This document shows, one piece after another, positions 33,186 through 42,354 of a stretch of DNA of 44,441 nt. The translations under genes and the position numbers were made by a program. The notes under the pieces were generated by a model. It made no database searches. It saw only the letters and a program-made list of their open reading frames with translations, and had not been told where the DNA came from. Source of the stretch: Blautia sp. BIOML-A1 (lineage in GTDB: Bacteria; Bacillota; Clostridia; Lachnospirales; Lachnospiraceae); NCBI RefSeq assembly GCF_009883055.1, contig NZ_WWVR01000026.1, forward strand, positions 1 to 44,441, in the 5' to 3' direction. How positions within the stretch are numbered: the first letter of the stretch is position 1; every line of letters begins with the position of its first letter.

Positions 33186-34514
33186 ATGAAGACAGTATCC
33201 AGTTATGGTGCAGAATTGCGAAAACAGAATATCCCGATCCGCCAGACACTGGATATTTATCGTTCCGCAGTCAGTTGCCTGACGGAGATTTATGCTCAGA
33301 TATGGGATGAACTGGCAGCAATCACGGAACCTAAAAAACGTTTTAACACGGCAGAACATCTGGTACATAGCACTAAAAAGAATCAGGCAAGGTTTGATTT
33401 TGACCTGTGTTTTCCAAAGATGCCTTCCTATCTGCGAAGGGCAGCTATCCAGCATGCTCTGGGAAGTGTGTCCTCATATAAGACGAGGCTGGAACTGTGG
33501 AAAAAAACGAATCAAAAAGGTGGCGAGCCGAAGCTGGTGTGTGATAATCATGCTATGCCGGTATTCTACCGAGATGTGATGTACCGCGAAGATACAGAAG
33601 AAAAAGATGGGGCGTACCTGAAACTTTATGATGGTCATGACTGGAAATGGTTCCGGGTCAGTCTCCGTCATACAGATATGGAATATCTCAGAAAAAACTG
33701 GGCAGGAAAAAGAGCTGCTGCACCCGTACTGGAAAAAAGGCATCATAAATACTTCCTGCGTTTTTCTTATACAGAAGAGGTGCCGCTTACAAGGGCATCT
33801 GCAAAAGAACAGATCATCTGCAGTGTGGATTTAGGACTCAATACGGATGCAGTCTGCACCATTATGCGGTCAGATGGAACTGTCCTGGGAAGAAAGTTTA
33901 TCAATTTTCTCAGTGAAAAAGACCGGATGTACCGTGTGCTGGGACGGATAAGCAGGTTCCAGCGGAAGCATGGCTCTGTACAGGTGAAAAGCAGATGGGC
34001 TTATGCGAAGCGTCTTAACACAGAACTCGGAAGAAAGATCGCAGGAGCAGTTACAGGATATGCGGAAGAAAGCCATGCGGATGTGATCGTGTTTGAGTAT
34101 CTGGAAATAAAAGGAAAGATATCGGGAAGAAAGAAACAGAAGCTGCATCTGTGGAGGAAAAGGGATATCCAGAAAAGATGTGAACATCAGGCTCACAGGA
34201 GAGGAATGCGGATATCCAGGATCTGTGCATGGAATACCAGCAGGCTTGCATATGATGGGTCAGGAACAGTTGTCCGTGATCCGGGCAATCACAGTCTCTG
34301 TACATTCCAGAATGGAAAAAGATATAACTGTGATCTTTCGGCATCCTATAATATTGGAGCAAGATATTTTATCCGTGAATTCTTAAAACCCCTTCCGGCA
34401 ACGGAAAGGTCTTTGCTGGAGGCAAAAGTCCCTTCGGTAAAGCGTAGGATCTCATGTGTATATGCGGACTTAAGAGAATTATTTTCAGAAATGGAACTCT
34501 TAAAAACTGCATAA
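33186..34514 (+). CDS. tnpB: RNA-guided nuclease TnpB of an IS200/IS605 element
   Basis: The 442-residue protein has the RuvC triad of TnpB: Asp215 (SVDLGLNTDA), Glu304 (VFEYLEIKG) and Asp383 (YNCDLSASYNIGAR). The zinc ribbon normally found between the last two (two CxxC pairs) is degenerate: the first pair reads TSRLAYDGSG and only scattered Cys remain (ICAW, LCTF, YNCD). The protein is longer than many TnpBs (about 370-400). GAGGGAAGAG precedes the ATG. TnpB proteins cut DNA guided by an RNA made from the element's right end, which helps the element persist. Whether this subgroup without the zinc ribbon is an active nuclease is uncertain. Confidence 0.88.
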   Translation: MKTVSSYGAELRKQNIPIRQTLDIYRSAVSCLTEIYAQIWDELAAITEPKKRFNTAEHLVHSTKKNQARFDFDLCFPKMPSYLRRAAIQHALGSVSSYKTRLELWKKTNQKGGEPKLVCDNHAMPVFYRDVMYREDTEEKDGAYLKLYDGHDWKWFRVSLRHTDMEYLRKNWAGKRAAAPVLEKRHHKYFLRFSYTEEVPLTRASAKEQIICSVDLGLNTDAVCTIMRSDGTVLGRKFINFLSEKDRMYRVLGRISRFQRKHGSVQVKSRWAYAKRLNTELGRKIAGAVTGYAEESHADVIVFEYLEIKGKISGRKKQKLHLWRKRDIQKRCEHQAHRRGMRISRICAWNTSRLAYDGSGTVVRDPGNHSLCTFQNGKRYNCDLSASYNIGARYFIREFLKPLPATERSLLEAKVPSVKRRISCVYADLRELFSEMELLKTA

Positions 34515-34680
34515 ACACAGGCAGATATACAGCGGACTACCTGTGGTGTGGGAACCTGCCATATCTGGCATGGAAAAAGCGCATGACTGCGCATGTCCTA
34601 AGTTACAGGCGTATCCGCCGATATTTAGCCTTGTCGCTTAAAGCGACTGAGGAGCACGTGACTTTAATCACGTGAGATCC
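34515..34680 (+). ncRNA. Right end of the IS element and possible omega-RNA scaffold
   Basis: Downstream of tnpB lie three compact hairpins: GCGCA-TGAC-TGCGC (34579-34592), GTCGCTT-A-AAGCGAC (34633-34647) and CACGTGA-N6-TCACGTG (34655-34674). In characterised IS200/IS605 elements this position encodes the RNA scaffold used by TnpB, with the guide just beyond the element end. No promoter or exact boundary can be assigned here. Confidence 0.4.
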
Positions 34681-34747
34681 ACATCCACATAATTTCACTA
34701 TCACTTATGCTAGTAAGTGAATTTTGATGCCAAAAAAGAAACTCAAT

Positions 34748-36385
34748 CTATTTGCCAGTAAATGCAATTATCACCGCCTCATAAGGACGCAATATATTTC
34801 CTTCTCTGTCGTCCTCATAATTCCGGATCCAGACTTCCCCGGCTTTCCACTCATCAAGCAATGGGCAGCTAACTTCCTCATCCGTAAAGTTTGTACATAT
34901 CAGCATCTTTGTATGCTCATCTGTTCTCGTATAGGCGAAAATTCTCTCATCTTCCGGCAGAAGAAGTTCAAATTTTCCATTCACGAATACTGGATTTTCT
35001 TTTCTTAAACGAATCAGCTTCTGATAATAGTAAAATACCGAATTTTCATCTTCCAGTGCCTCTTTGGCATTGATTCTGGTATAATTTGGATTCACGGCAA
35101 ACCATGGTTCTCCTGTTGTGAATCCTCCGTTCTCATCCCCTCTCCACTGCATCGGAGTACGGGCATTATCACGGCTTCTTGCGTAGATAGACTGCATGAT
35201 TTCTTCTGGCTGATATCCTTTTTCCAGACGCTCTTTGTACATATTCAATGTCTCAATATCTTCATATTCCTCAATGCTGTCAAACTGCACATTCGTCATT
35301 CCCAGCTCTTCTCCCTGGTAAATGTAAGGGGTTCCCTGCATTCCATGAAGCATTGTCGCCAGCATTGTTGCCGACTCTTTTCTGTATTTTCCGTCATTTC
35401 CCCAACGCGACACGATTCTAGGAAGATCATGGTTATTCATGAACAGACTGTTCCATCCTGTCTGATATAAAGTATTCTGCCACTTTGCAAGGCATTTTTT
35501 CAGCTTAACCAGATTCAATGGAATCGTATCCCATTTTTCTTTTCCTTCTTCCTGATCAAGCATAATGTGCTCAAACTGAAAAACCATAGAAAATTCACTG
35601 CCATCTGGATTACTATATTTCTTTGCAATTTCCGGTGTTGCTCCCCAGGCTTCTCCAACAGTGATCATATCCCCCTTCTGAAATGTTTCTCTGCTTAGTT
35701 CACGCAGAAATTCATGCAGCTTTGGTCCATTATTTGTGATCTTAAGATCTGGCTCTTTTGCAATCTGATCGATTACATCCAGACGAAATCCGCCTGCTCC
35801 TTTTTCCATCCACCAGAGAATCATATCATAGAGCTCTCTTCTCACTTTCGGATTCTCCCAGTTCAGATCTGGCTGTTTCACTGAAAACTGATGAAAATAA
35901 TACTGTCCCAGTTCTGGAACCCACTCCCATGCCGGTCCTCCGAACACAGAATTCATATCATTTGGGTAAATACCTTCTTCTCCATCACGCCACACATAAT
36001 AATCATGATACGGATTGTCTTTGCTTTTCTTTGCCTCCAAAAACCATCTGTGTTCATCTGAAGTATGATTCAGCACAAGATCCATCATAATTCGAATTCC
36101 GCGTTTCTTTGCCTCCGCAAATAACTGTTCCATATCTTCCATTGTTCCGAACATCGGCTCAATATCCTGATAGTCTGAAATATCGTATCCATTGTCATCC
36201 TGTGGCGAACGATACACCGGTGAGAGCCAGATTGCATCTATTCCAAGTTTTTTCAAATAATCCAATCTGCTGATAATTCCTGGAATATCACCGATTCCAT
36301 CTCCATCCGAATCTTGAAAGCTTTTCGGATAAATCTGATATACAACTGCATTTTTCCACCATTTATTCTTATTTCCCATACTCAT
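34748..36385 (-). CDS. Alpha-glucosidase (GH13_31)
   Basis: The 545-residue cytosolic enzyme contains the GH13 regions: DLVLNHTSDEH, GFRLDVI with nucleophile Asp203, VGEAW with acid/base Glu245, and NNHDLPR with Asp320. WWKNAVVYQIYPKSFQDSDGDGIGDIPGI at the start is shared with the enzyme at 23583-25259, though the middle sections differ. Substrates in this subfamily include isomaltose, sucrose, maltose and trehalose-6-phosphate; none can be chosen here. GGAGAG precedes the ATG. The AraC and MATE genes lie upstream on the same strand, with a 70-nt gap after AraC, so they may form one transcript. Confidence 0.93.
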   Translation of the reverse strand: MSMGNKNKWWKNAVVYQIYPKSFQDSDGDGIGDIPGIISRLDYLKKLGIDAIWLSPVYRSPQDDNGYDISDYQDIEPMFGTMEDMEQLFAEAKKRGIRIMMDLVLNHTSDEHRWFLEAKKSKDNPYHDYYVWRDGEEGIYPNDMNSVFGGPAWEWVPELGQYYFHQFSVKQPDLNWENPKVRRELYDMILWWMEKGAGGFRLDVIDQIAKEPDLKITNNGPKLHEFLRELSRETFQKGDMITVGEAWGATPEIAKKYSNPDGSEFSMVFQFEHIMLDQEEGKEKWDTIPLNLVKLKKCLAKWQNTLYQTGWNSLFMNNHDLPRIVSRWGNDGKYRKESATMLATMLHGMQGTPYIYQGEELGMTNVQFDSIEEYEDIETLNMYKERLEKGYQPEEIMQSIYARSRDNARTPMQWRGDENGGFTTGEPWFAVNPNYTRINAKEALEDENSVFYYYQKLIRLRKENPVFVNGKFELLLPEDERIFAYTRTDEHTKMLICTNFTDEEVSCPLLDEWKAGEVWIRNYEDDREGNILRPYEAVIIAFTGK

Positions 36386-36455
36386 TCTCGATATCTCTCC
36401 GGCAGATTTTCTGATTCTACCGGGATATCCTCTCCTTTCTAACCATATACCTGGC

Positions 36456-37307
36456 TTATTTTTTTCTATATTTTAACGGAGAAACTCCATATGTTTTTTT
36501 GAAGCTTCTGATAAAATAGCTTACATTCTGATATCCACTCTGCATTGCAATCTCTGTAACAGAAATATCCGTATCTTGTAACAGCTGTTTTGCATGCTCT
36601 AACCTTAAATGTGTTATATATTGCGAAAGGGTAATATGAAAATGTTCCTTAAAATATCGCGATATATATTTTTCCGAAAGATGAAACTGCTCACTAAATT
36701 CTTTTAATGATATCTTTTCCATAAAATTCTGCTGTATATATGAAATCATTTCTTTTTCTATCGTATTTCTCCCGCTTTTATCATTTTCAATTACAAAGCC
36801 CTTCTCCCACATTTCAAGAATAAACTGTAAAAGAATTATTTTTGTTTTTATCTGAGCAGTTATTTGGGGCTCAGTTTTCTTGTTTTTTGCCATATATATT
36901 TCAACCAACTGCTCACATAGTTCTTTTGCTGTATCTTTTACTCTTGGACTTATCATCAGATGACCATTTTTTAACGGCTCCAATAATTTATCATCCAATA
37001 TGTCATTTATGCAAAAAGATATGTATTTTAACGGAAAAAGGAAAGTAAAATAATCCACTGTATCAGTCTGTGAACCCATAAAATGCAGATTACCCGGCGA
37101 CACTACAAAAGCATCTCCGGGGGTTCCAATATAATTTTCTCCTGATATACTAACAGTCAAAAAACCGCTTTTTACATATATAATTTCCAGTTCATCATGC
37201 CAATGAACCGGTATCTGAAATGATTGTCCTTCATTTTTTATATGATATGTACTAAACGGATCATCCTTTGTACCATGTGGTTTATTTTCCTTTAATTCAA
37301 AGTACAT
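36456..37307 (-). CDS. AraC family regulator with cupin domain
   Basis: The 283-residue protein has an N-terminal cupin (FQIPVHWHDELEIIYVKSGFLTVSISGENYIGTPGDAFVVSPGNLHFM, about 30-80) and a C-terminal AraC domain (ISLKEFSEQFHLSEKYISRYFKEHFHITLSQYITHLRLEHAKQLL and ISVTEIAMQSGYQNVSYFIRSFKKTYGVSPLKYR). It follows the MATE gene by 8 nt, with AGGAGA overlapping that gene's stop region. It likely controls the adjacent GH13 gene in response to a sugar. It is the second AraC-GH13 pair in the window. Confidence 0.9.
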   Translation of the reverse strand: MYFELKENKPHGTKDDPFSTYHIKNEGQSFQIPVHWHDELEIIYVKSGFLTVSISGENYIGTPGDAFVVSPGNLHFMGSQTDTVDYFTFLFPLKYISFCINDILDDKLLEPLKNGHLMISPRVKDTAKELCEQLVEIYMAKNKKTEPQITAQIKTKIILLQFILEMWEKGFVIENDKSGRNTIEKEMISYIQQNFMEKISLKEFSEQFHLSEKYISRYFKEHFHITLSQYITHLRLEHAKQLLQDTDISVTEIAMQSGYQNVSYFIRSFKKTYGVSPLKYRKK

Positions 37308-37315
37308 ACTCTCTC

Positions 37316-38638
37316 CTATACTTCTACAAGACCTTTACTCTTCCATTTTCCACTCTTCCATCTAAGTACCATTCCCACTGCTCTCGCACATTCGTCACCT
37401 GCCATAGCAATATATGCTCCTACAGCCAGAAATCCCATGTGTATTCCGAGAAAATAGGTTCCGCCAACTGCAAACAAATACATAAATATCGCACCTAATA
37501 TAACCGGAAAAAATGCGTCTCCGCTCGTTTTTAACGCCTGCCCATATACAAGGTTTGTTACCCTTCCAAGTTCAAGAAATATATCTACTATTAACAACTT
37601 TACCACAAGATTTATCATCTGTATATCATCCGTAAATATATGCACGATAAAATGTCCCGCAAATGCAAAGGTCACGGAAAAGCATGTCGCTGTGATGATA
37701 CCATATATCGCAGCTTTTCTCGTCCCCCTGTTACATTCCTCAAACTCTTTTGCTCCAATTCTCCAGCCGGTCATAATTGCATTTGCCTGAGCAAGGGCAG
37801 CTCCCACGCAATACGAAAAATTTGCAATCTGTATCGCATATGAACGCGCTGTAACATTCATTCCATCCACATCCATCTGATTCATAAAACGCACTATAAA
37901 TGTCATTGCGATGTTGTAAAGTGCTGTTTCAAGCGCAGAAGGAAAACCAATCTTAACAATCTGTGCAAATATCTTTCTTGATGTAATTCGCTCAGGACTC
38001 TGCTTTGCTTTTATAAGTACAGCCCCCATGCCGGCTACAATAATAAGATTTACAACTCTCGAAATAACCGTGGCAACAGCAACTCCCATCACACCCCAGT
38101 TGAATGCAAATAAAAATACTGAATTAAGTATTATATTGAGAACATTTCCAACAACAGTTCCTATCAAAGAATGTTTTGTATATCCAAACACTCTCAAATA
38201 ACTGGAGAAAATAGGAATCAGTGCATTTAAAAAACATGTGCCGCCAACAATTTTAAGATATATTTCAGCCGGCTCAAGCAAAGCCGGAGCAATACTTACA
38301 ATTCTAAGTATCCCACCAGAAAAAGTAGCAAGAACGACAGACATTACGATACCTATCAATGCGTTGAATATAAGTCCAAGTTGCCTTGCCTGATATGCTA
38401 TCCCCGGTCTTCCAGCTCCGATATTTTGTGACATAACGGCTATCATACCCGATGATATTACTCCAAACATAATAATAAAAACACCTATATATGTATTTGC
38501 TGTTCCCACTCCTCCTACAGCCTGATCACTTACAGATGATAGCATAAGCGTATCAACCATACCTGAAAGCATATAAAATAAAGTTTCTAAGCATATTGGC
38601 ACAGATAGCTGTGTTAATGTTTTTCTTTCCGCTGCCAT
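37316..38638 (-). CDS. MATE family efflux transporter
   Basis: The 440-residue membrane protein has twelve predicted helices with MATE features: KTLTQLSVPICLETLFYMLSGMVDTLMLSSVSDQAVGGVGTAN at the start, VIMSQNIGAG-like AVMSQNIGAG, and a second half starting FAQIVKIGFPSALETALYNIAMTFIVRFMNQM. GAGGAG lies 7 nt before the ATG at 38638; an in-frame start 7 codons upstream lacks a site. Being the first gene of a MATE-AraC-GH13 run on one strand, it may export a sugar-related compound or simply be linked by chance. Substrate unknown. Confidence 0.88.
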   Translation of the reverse strand: MAAERKTLTQLSVPICLETLFYMLSGMVDTLMLSSVSDQAVGGVGTANTYIGVFIIMFGVISSGMIAVMSQNIGAGRPGIAYQARQLGLIFNALIGIVMSVVLATFSGGILRIVSIAPALLEPAEIYLKIVGGTCFLNALIPIFSSYLRVFGYTKHSLIGTVVGNVLNIILNSVFLFAFNWGVMGVAVATVISRVVNLIIVAGMGAVLIKAKQSPERITSRKIFAQIVKIGFPSALETALYNIAMTFIVRFMNQMDVDGMNVTARSYAIQIANFSYCVGAALAQANAIMTGWRIGAKEFEECNRGTRKAAIYGIITATCFSVTFAFAGHFIVHIFTDDIQMINLVVKLLIVDIFLELGRVTNLVYGQALKTSGDAFFPVILGAIFMYLFAVGGTYFLGIHMGFLAVGAYIAMAGDECARAVGMVLRWKSGKWKSKGLVEV

Positions 38639-38827
38639 AGTTTTTCTCCTCACATACAATTCAAGAATACCATATCAATAATACGATATATTTCTATGTA
38701 ATTCTTGTATAATATCATGTGAAAATTGCACTATTTCTACTTTATCTTAAAGAGCACTGGGTGTGAGCTATATGGAATAAAAGAAAAAGACTACATTTTA
38801 TATTCTGTTCAATCCATTTAGTCGGCG

Positions 38828-38947
38828 TCATAACAATTGATTACTCATGCTTACAAGGATTTGCAAATCAGGATAACTTTTTCCGTTTTCCCAATTTGAA
38901 ACAGTTTGCCTGGTAACATGAAATAATTTACCAAACTCCTCTAACCA
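38828..38947 (-). pseudogene. XRE-type HTH regulator remnant
   Basis: A minus-strand frame reads LEEFGKLFHVTRQTVSNWENGKSYPDL, then QILVSMSNQLL and a stop. This is the core of an XRE/Cro-type helix-turn-helix (compare RQxVSxWExGxSxPD). The start and the rest of the regulator are missing. It lies in a 487-nt stretch without intact genes between the MATE and FtsX genes. Confidence 0.6.
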
Positions 38948-38965
38948 GTAGGAAATGTTGCATGA

Positions 38966-39064
38966 TTAAGCTGCTGTTTTGGCTGCCTTGATATTTCTTA
39001 GGTTGACGGCTAGATACGCATTAGAGATGTCTCCATCCAAATGCTGTTTAGATTTATCATACAT
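38966..39064 (-). other. Short open frame of unknown status
   Basis: A 32-residue minus-strand frame (MYDKSKQHLDGDISNAYLAV, then NLRNIKAAKTAA) lies just upstream of the XRE remnant. There is no well-placed ribosome-binding site (an AGAGG is about 25 nt away). It may be part of the same decayed locus. The other bases of 38639-39125 show nothing I can identify. Confidence 0.2.
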
Positions 39065-39125
39065 ACAAAATGGAAGTTATCTATTTTTCCTCTTCGTTAA
39101 GACCTAGTTCATTACATATTACTTG

Positions 39126-41570
39126 CTATCCCTGATACCTTATTCTTTCTACCAGCGTTTCCTTTTTCAGATTACTGCTTAAAACGCAGGAAAGTACAAT
39201 CTGCAACAGACCGACCAAAAAAATCATAATAAAAATTGGTACGATTGGAACATGATAGATATTCATTCCAAATATTCCATTATGTTTTGCATAGGAAAAA
39301 AGTGCATAGCCGAGCGGCAGACCAATGATCAAAGCTACGCATATGGTACCAACCGTAAACATCATTCCCTGTAACTGCAGACATAAATTTAATTGTTTAT
39401 TTGTCATACCCACAGCCTGTAATACACCATATTCCTGCTTTTTTGTCGTAATATTCATAATTATGGTGTTTGCCATATTCATAAAACCGATGAGTCCTAC
39501 AACCGCCATAAACAGATAACAGCCAAGCTTCATCATGCGAGCTGTGAATTCTGCAGATTGTAACTGTGCATGATAGATATCCATTTTTATATGCGAAGTA
39601 TTAGAAATCAAAGTATTCAGACTCTGTTCCACAGATGCAACATCTTTTTTATCACAGTCCACCCACAGATAGCCATAGGCTGTTCCCCTCGGATTCATGG
39701 AACGGTATACACCTTCCGGAATGACAAGATAAGTGTCCGCGCTTACAAAGGATCCTGCAATCTTTCCCTGATAGGTATAGGTTTCACTTCCATTCTCAAA
39801 GTCAAATGCAATGGATTCACCCGGAGCATATCCATCTTGTTCCATCCACATCAACCAACCAAAGAAAATTTCACCATTCTTTACCGCCTGATCATAGTCC
39901 ATAGAGCCAATATCCCCGTCTTGGCGCATAAAATCAAAATCATTTTTACTCACAATATCAGCCGGAAATCTTGTTCCGTTCAGATTTACAGAGACAATCT
40001 CTCTCGTCATGACATCTGTCACTCCTGGAATGCTTTTGATTTCTTCAATCATTGAATCATTCAATGGATTATCCGTCAGAATCGTATCCAGATTATTCTC
40101 CGGATATCTTTCATCGTACTCAGCAGAATAGTCAAGCTGCAGTTCAAATTGTCCATGATTAACAGAAAGACGTGCTTCATGCTCCGTATCAATATTTCCT
40201 ACATAATTAGAGATAATCACAAACAATGCGCAGGAAAGCCCCAGTGTGAGGATGGTACCAATGGTTCTTTTTGGATTACCCGTTATATTTGCCATTGCCA
40301 TAGAAAACACGGTGACATTTTTTCTGCCATTTCGTTTTCCTTTTTTGTGTGTTTCTGCATTTTCTAAATACCGTGTTGCTTCGATAGGTGAAATCCGTGA
40401 AACAATTTTCATTGGTTTACGCAGCGCCAAAGCAACGGTAAAAAATGACACGAAAATACATAGAAGCATAACAGGCAGGGAAAACAGTGGCATCTGCTGA
40501 TTTTGGACTCCCATAGAGCCAGTTCCGGTTGATACAAGGTTTCCCTGTTCTACCAGCCAGTTAAAACCGCATTTTGCAATCAGAAAACCAAGAAGCAATC
40601 CAACTGGTATTGAAGAAATTGTCAAAAACATACCCTCTCTGAAGATCAGTTGTTTCATCTGCTTTTTTGTCGCTCCCAGAGCCTTGATTTTTCCATACTC
40701 CTGTATCTTGTTGGCAATACCGACCTGAAAAATATTATAAATGACCACAACAGAGAAAAGTACAATTGCAAGAATCAAAACCCCGCATACCGCAATCGTT
40801 TCATAACTCGGCTGCAAGACCCATTGCAAATAGAGATCATTGACTATAACGTTTTTTTCTTCGATCCCACAAGCTGCTGCAATCTGCTTTATAATCGAAT
40901 CAATATTATTCATAGATACATTTGCAGAATCATTTAAAGTAAAATAAATATTATACTGTCTGTCATTCTCTGCGACGTGCTCATCATAAAACTCCTGTGA
41001 CCCGAAAGCAACATAAGATGCCTCGATGGTATACTCATCCCGATCATATAGGATTCCGCTGACAACAAATTCTTCCAGCTTATATTCTGACTGCATCCCT
41101 GCGCGGTAATCCAGTGTAACCGTATCTCCGATCTTTACATCACCATACCCCATTGCACGAAAAAATGCTCTTCCTGCGGCAATTTCCTGCATTTTTTCCG
41201 GATACTTTCCTTCCTTCAACTCATATTCTTTATTATAAGGAAGCATTTTTCTTGCAGTCTCATCCATGCAGACAAACCCGCCTTTTTCATTGCCTTTTAT
41301 GATACCTTCGGTGCACATAGTGCCTGTAGCATCTATTTCCGCACGGCGGTTTACTTCTTTTAACTGCGATCCGTCTGCGGAAACAAACAGACCATAATTG
41401 CTTCCATATGATCCTGCCGCCTGACTTTTCTGTAAATGAATTACCCCATTTCCCACAGTACTGATGATAACAAGCAGCATCGTGGTCAGACAGATTGCCA
41501 TCATGATCAGTATACTTCTTGTCCTGTTCCTTTTGTCATTGCTATATGCAATCCTGCTTATTGTCTTCAT
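39126..41570 (-). CDS. FtsX-type ABC transporter permease (double FtsX domain)
   Basis: The 814-residue protein has eight predicted membrane helices in two FtsX/MacB-like blocks. TM1 (about 19-44) is followed by an extracellular domain of about 210 residues, then three helices, TM5, a second extracellular domain of about 220 residues, and three final helices (with GMTNKQLNLCLQLQGMMFTVGT in the last block). The N-terminus SNDKRNRTRSILIMMAICLTTMLLVIIS is typical. Such permeases, with a LolD/MacB-like ATPase, act on peptides or lipids at the outer membrane leaflet and often give antimicrobial-peptide resistance. The ATG overlaps the ATPase stop (ATGA). It is not BceB-like, which has a single large loop. 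Confidence 0.9.
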   Translation of the reverse strand: MKTISRIAYSNDKRNRTRSILIMMAICLTTMLLVIISTVGNGVIHLQKSQAAGSYGSNYGLFVSADGSQLKEVNRRAEIDATGTMCTEGIIKGNEKGGFVCMDETARKMLPYNKEYELKEGKYPEKMQEIAAGRAFFRAMGYGDVKIGDTVTLDYRAGMQSEYKLEEFVVSGILYDRDEYTIEASYVAFGSQEFYDEHVAENDRQYNIYFTLNDSANVSMNNIDSIIKQIAAACGIEEKNVIVNDLYLQWVLQPSYETIAVCGVLILAIVLFSVVVIYNIFQVGIANKIQEYGKIKALGATKKQMKQLIFREGMFLTISSIPVGLLLGFLIAKCGFNWLVEQGNLVSTGTGSMGVQNQQMPLFSLPVMLLCIFVSFFTVALALRKPMKIVSRISPIEATRYLENAETHKKGKRNGRKNVTVFSMAMANITGNPKRTIGTILTLGLSCALFVIISNYVGNIDTEHEARLSVNHGQFELQLDYSAEYDERYPENNLDTILTDNPLNDSMIEEIKSIPGVTDVMTREIVSVNLNGTRFPADIVSKNDFDFMRQDGDIGSMDYDQAVKNGEIFFGWLMWMEQDGYAPGESIAFDFENGSETYTYQGKIAGSFVSADTYLVIPEGVYRSMNPRGTAYGYLWVDCDKKDVASVEQSLNTLISNTSHIKMDIYHAQLQSAEFTARMMKLGCYLFMAVVGLIGFMNMANTIIMNITTKKQEYGVLQAVGMTNKQLNLCLQLQGMMFTVGTICVALIIGLPLGYALFSYAKHNGIFGMNIYHVPIVPIFIMIFLVGLLQIVLSCVLSSNLKKETLVERIRYQG

Positions 41571-42241
41571 CTGAAATCCACCACCTGTCCGTCCTCAATC
41601 ACCAGAATACGGTCAGCGACCTGTGCAATTTCGTCATCATGGGTAATCATTACAATTGTCTGTCCATATTTTTTTGCTGTCATCTTAAGCAGAGCGATTA
41701 CCTCATCACTGGTCTTAGAATCAAGATTTCCTGTCGGCTCATCTGCAAATATAATTTCCGGACGATTCACCAGTGCTCTTGCAATTGCTACTCTCTGCTG
41801 CTGTCCTCCGGATAACTGATTTGGCAGATTATAAATCCGGTTTTCAATCCCCAGAGTTGCAATAATATCATTTACATACGCTTCATCCACTTTTCTTCCA
41901 TCCAACCCCAGTGGCAGTACAATATTTTCCCAGACATTAACAGATGAAACCAGATTAAATGCCTGAAAAACAAATCCGATTTTTCTTCTGCGGAAAACAG
42001 CAAGGGCATCTTCCTTCATCCTGTATAAATCTTTCCCTGCTAAAGTAACACTGCCTTTTGTCGGGGTGTCTAGCCCTCCAAGCATATGAAGTAATGTACT
42101 TTTACCGGAACCTGACTTTCCAACAATTGCGACAAATTCTCCCTGCTCAATCTGAATGTCCACCTGATTGACCGCTTTGACCTGATTCTCACCTGCGCCA
42201 TAAAACTTACAAAGCTGCTTGGTTTCTAATATCACACTCAT
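41567..42241 (-). CDS. ABC transporter ATP-binding protein (MacB/LolD-like)
   Basis: The 224-residue ATPase has Walker A GKSGSGKSTLLHMLGGLD, Q-loop FVFQAFNLV, signature NQLSGGQQQRVAIARAL, Walker B IIFADEPTGNLDS and the switch His ITHDDEIA. The LGGLDxPTxG pattern is typical of the FtsX-linked MacB/LolD/BceA class. The ATG at 42241 follows AAAAGGAGG; a longer frame lacks one. It overlaps the permease gene by 4 nt. Upstream lie an extended -10 promoter (TGATACAAT, 42271-42279) and a TTACA-N4-TGTAA palindrome. Confidence 0.93.
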   Translation of the reverse strand: MSVILETKQLCKFYGAGENQVKAVNQVDIQIEQGEFVAIVGKSGSGKSTLLHMLGGLDTPTKGSVTLAGKDLYRMKEDALAVFRRRKIGFVFQAFNLVSSVNVWENIVLPLGLDGRKVDEAYVNDIIATLGIENRIYNLPNQLSGGQQQRVAIARALVNRPEIIFADEPTGNLDSKTSDEVIALLKMTAKKYGQTIVMITHDDEIAQVADRILVIEDGQVVDFR

Positions 42242-42302
42242 GTGTTGCCTCCTTTTCATCTTACATCCAAATTGTATCAGGACAATCTTTCATTTCACTT
42301 TC

Positions 42303-42344
42303 AAAAAACAAGCAGAAATCTTACAGAACTGTAAGATTTCTGCT
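42303..42344 (-). terminator. Terminator after the sensor kinase, containing a BceR-like operator
   Basis: AGCAGAAATCTTACA and TGTAAGATTTCTGCT (42311-42344) form a perfect 15-bp stem with a 4-nt loop, followed on the minus strand by TGTTTTTTG. It would end the regulator-kinase transcript. The top of the stem is TTACA-GAAC-TGTAA (42321-42334). Confidence 0.8.
42321..42334. promoter_or_regulatory. TTACA-N4-TGTAA palindrome upstream of the ABC transporter
   Basis: The site fits the TnACA-N4-TGTAA consensus described for BceR-like regulators of antimicrobial-peptide transporters. It lies about 44 nt upstream of the -10 element at 42271-42279, whose -35 region is poor, as expected for an activated promoter. 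The neighbouring OmpR-type regulator (43596-44285) is the obvious candidate; this is inference. Confidence 0.55.
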
Positions 42345-42354
42345 CACTTAAAAT

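Larger units (their letters stand above)
32500..34680 (+). mobile_element. IS200/IS605 family element (tnpA plus tnpB)
   Basis: The element holds an apparently intact tnpA (32708-33160) and tnpB (33186-34514) in the same direction. The upstream flank has a perfect 20-nt palindrome (32509-32528) and a GTGCGTC/GACGCAC hairpin (32601-32642); the downstream flank has several compact hairpins (34579-34674). Such subterminal hairpins are what TnpA recognises as single-stranded ends. Exact boundaries cannot be fixed because these elements lack terminal inverted repeats and target duplications; the left palindrome could instead be the Rrf2 terminator. Confidence 0.65.
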
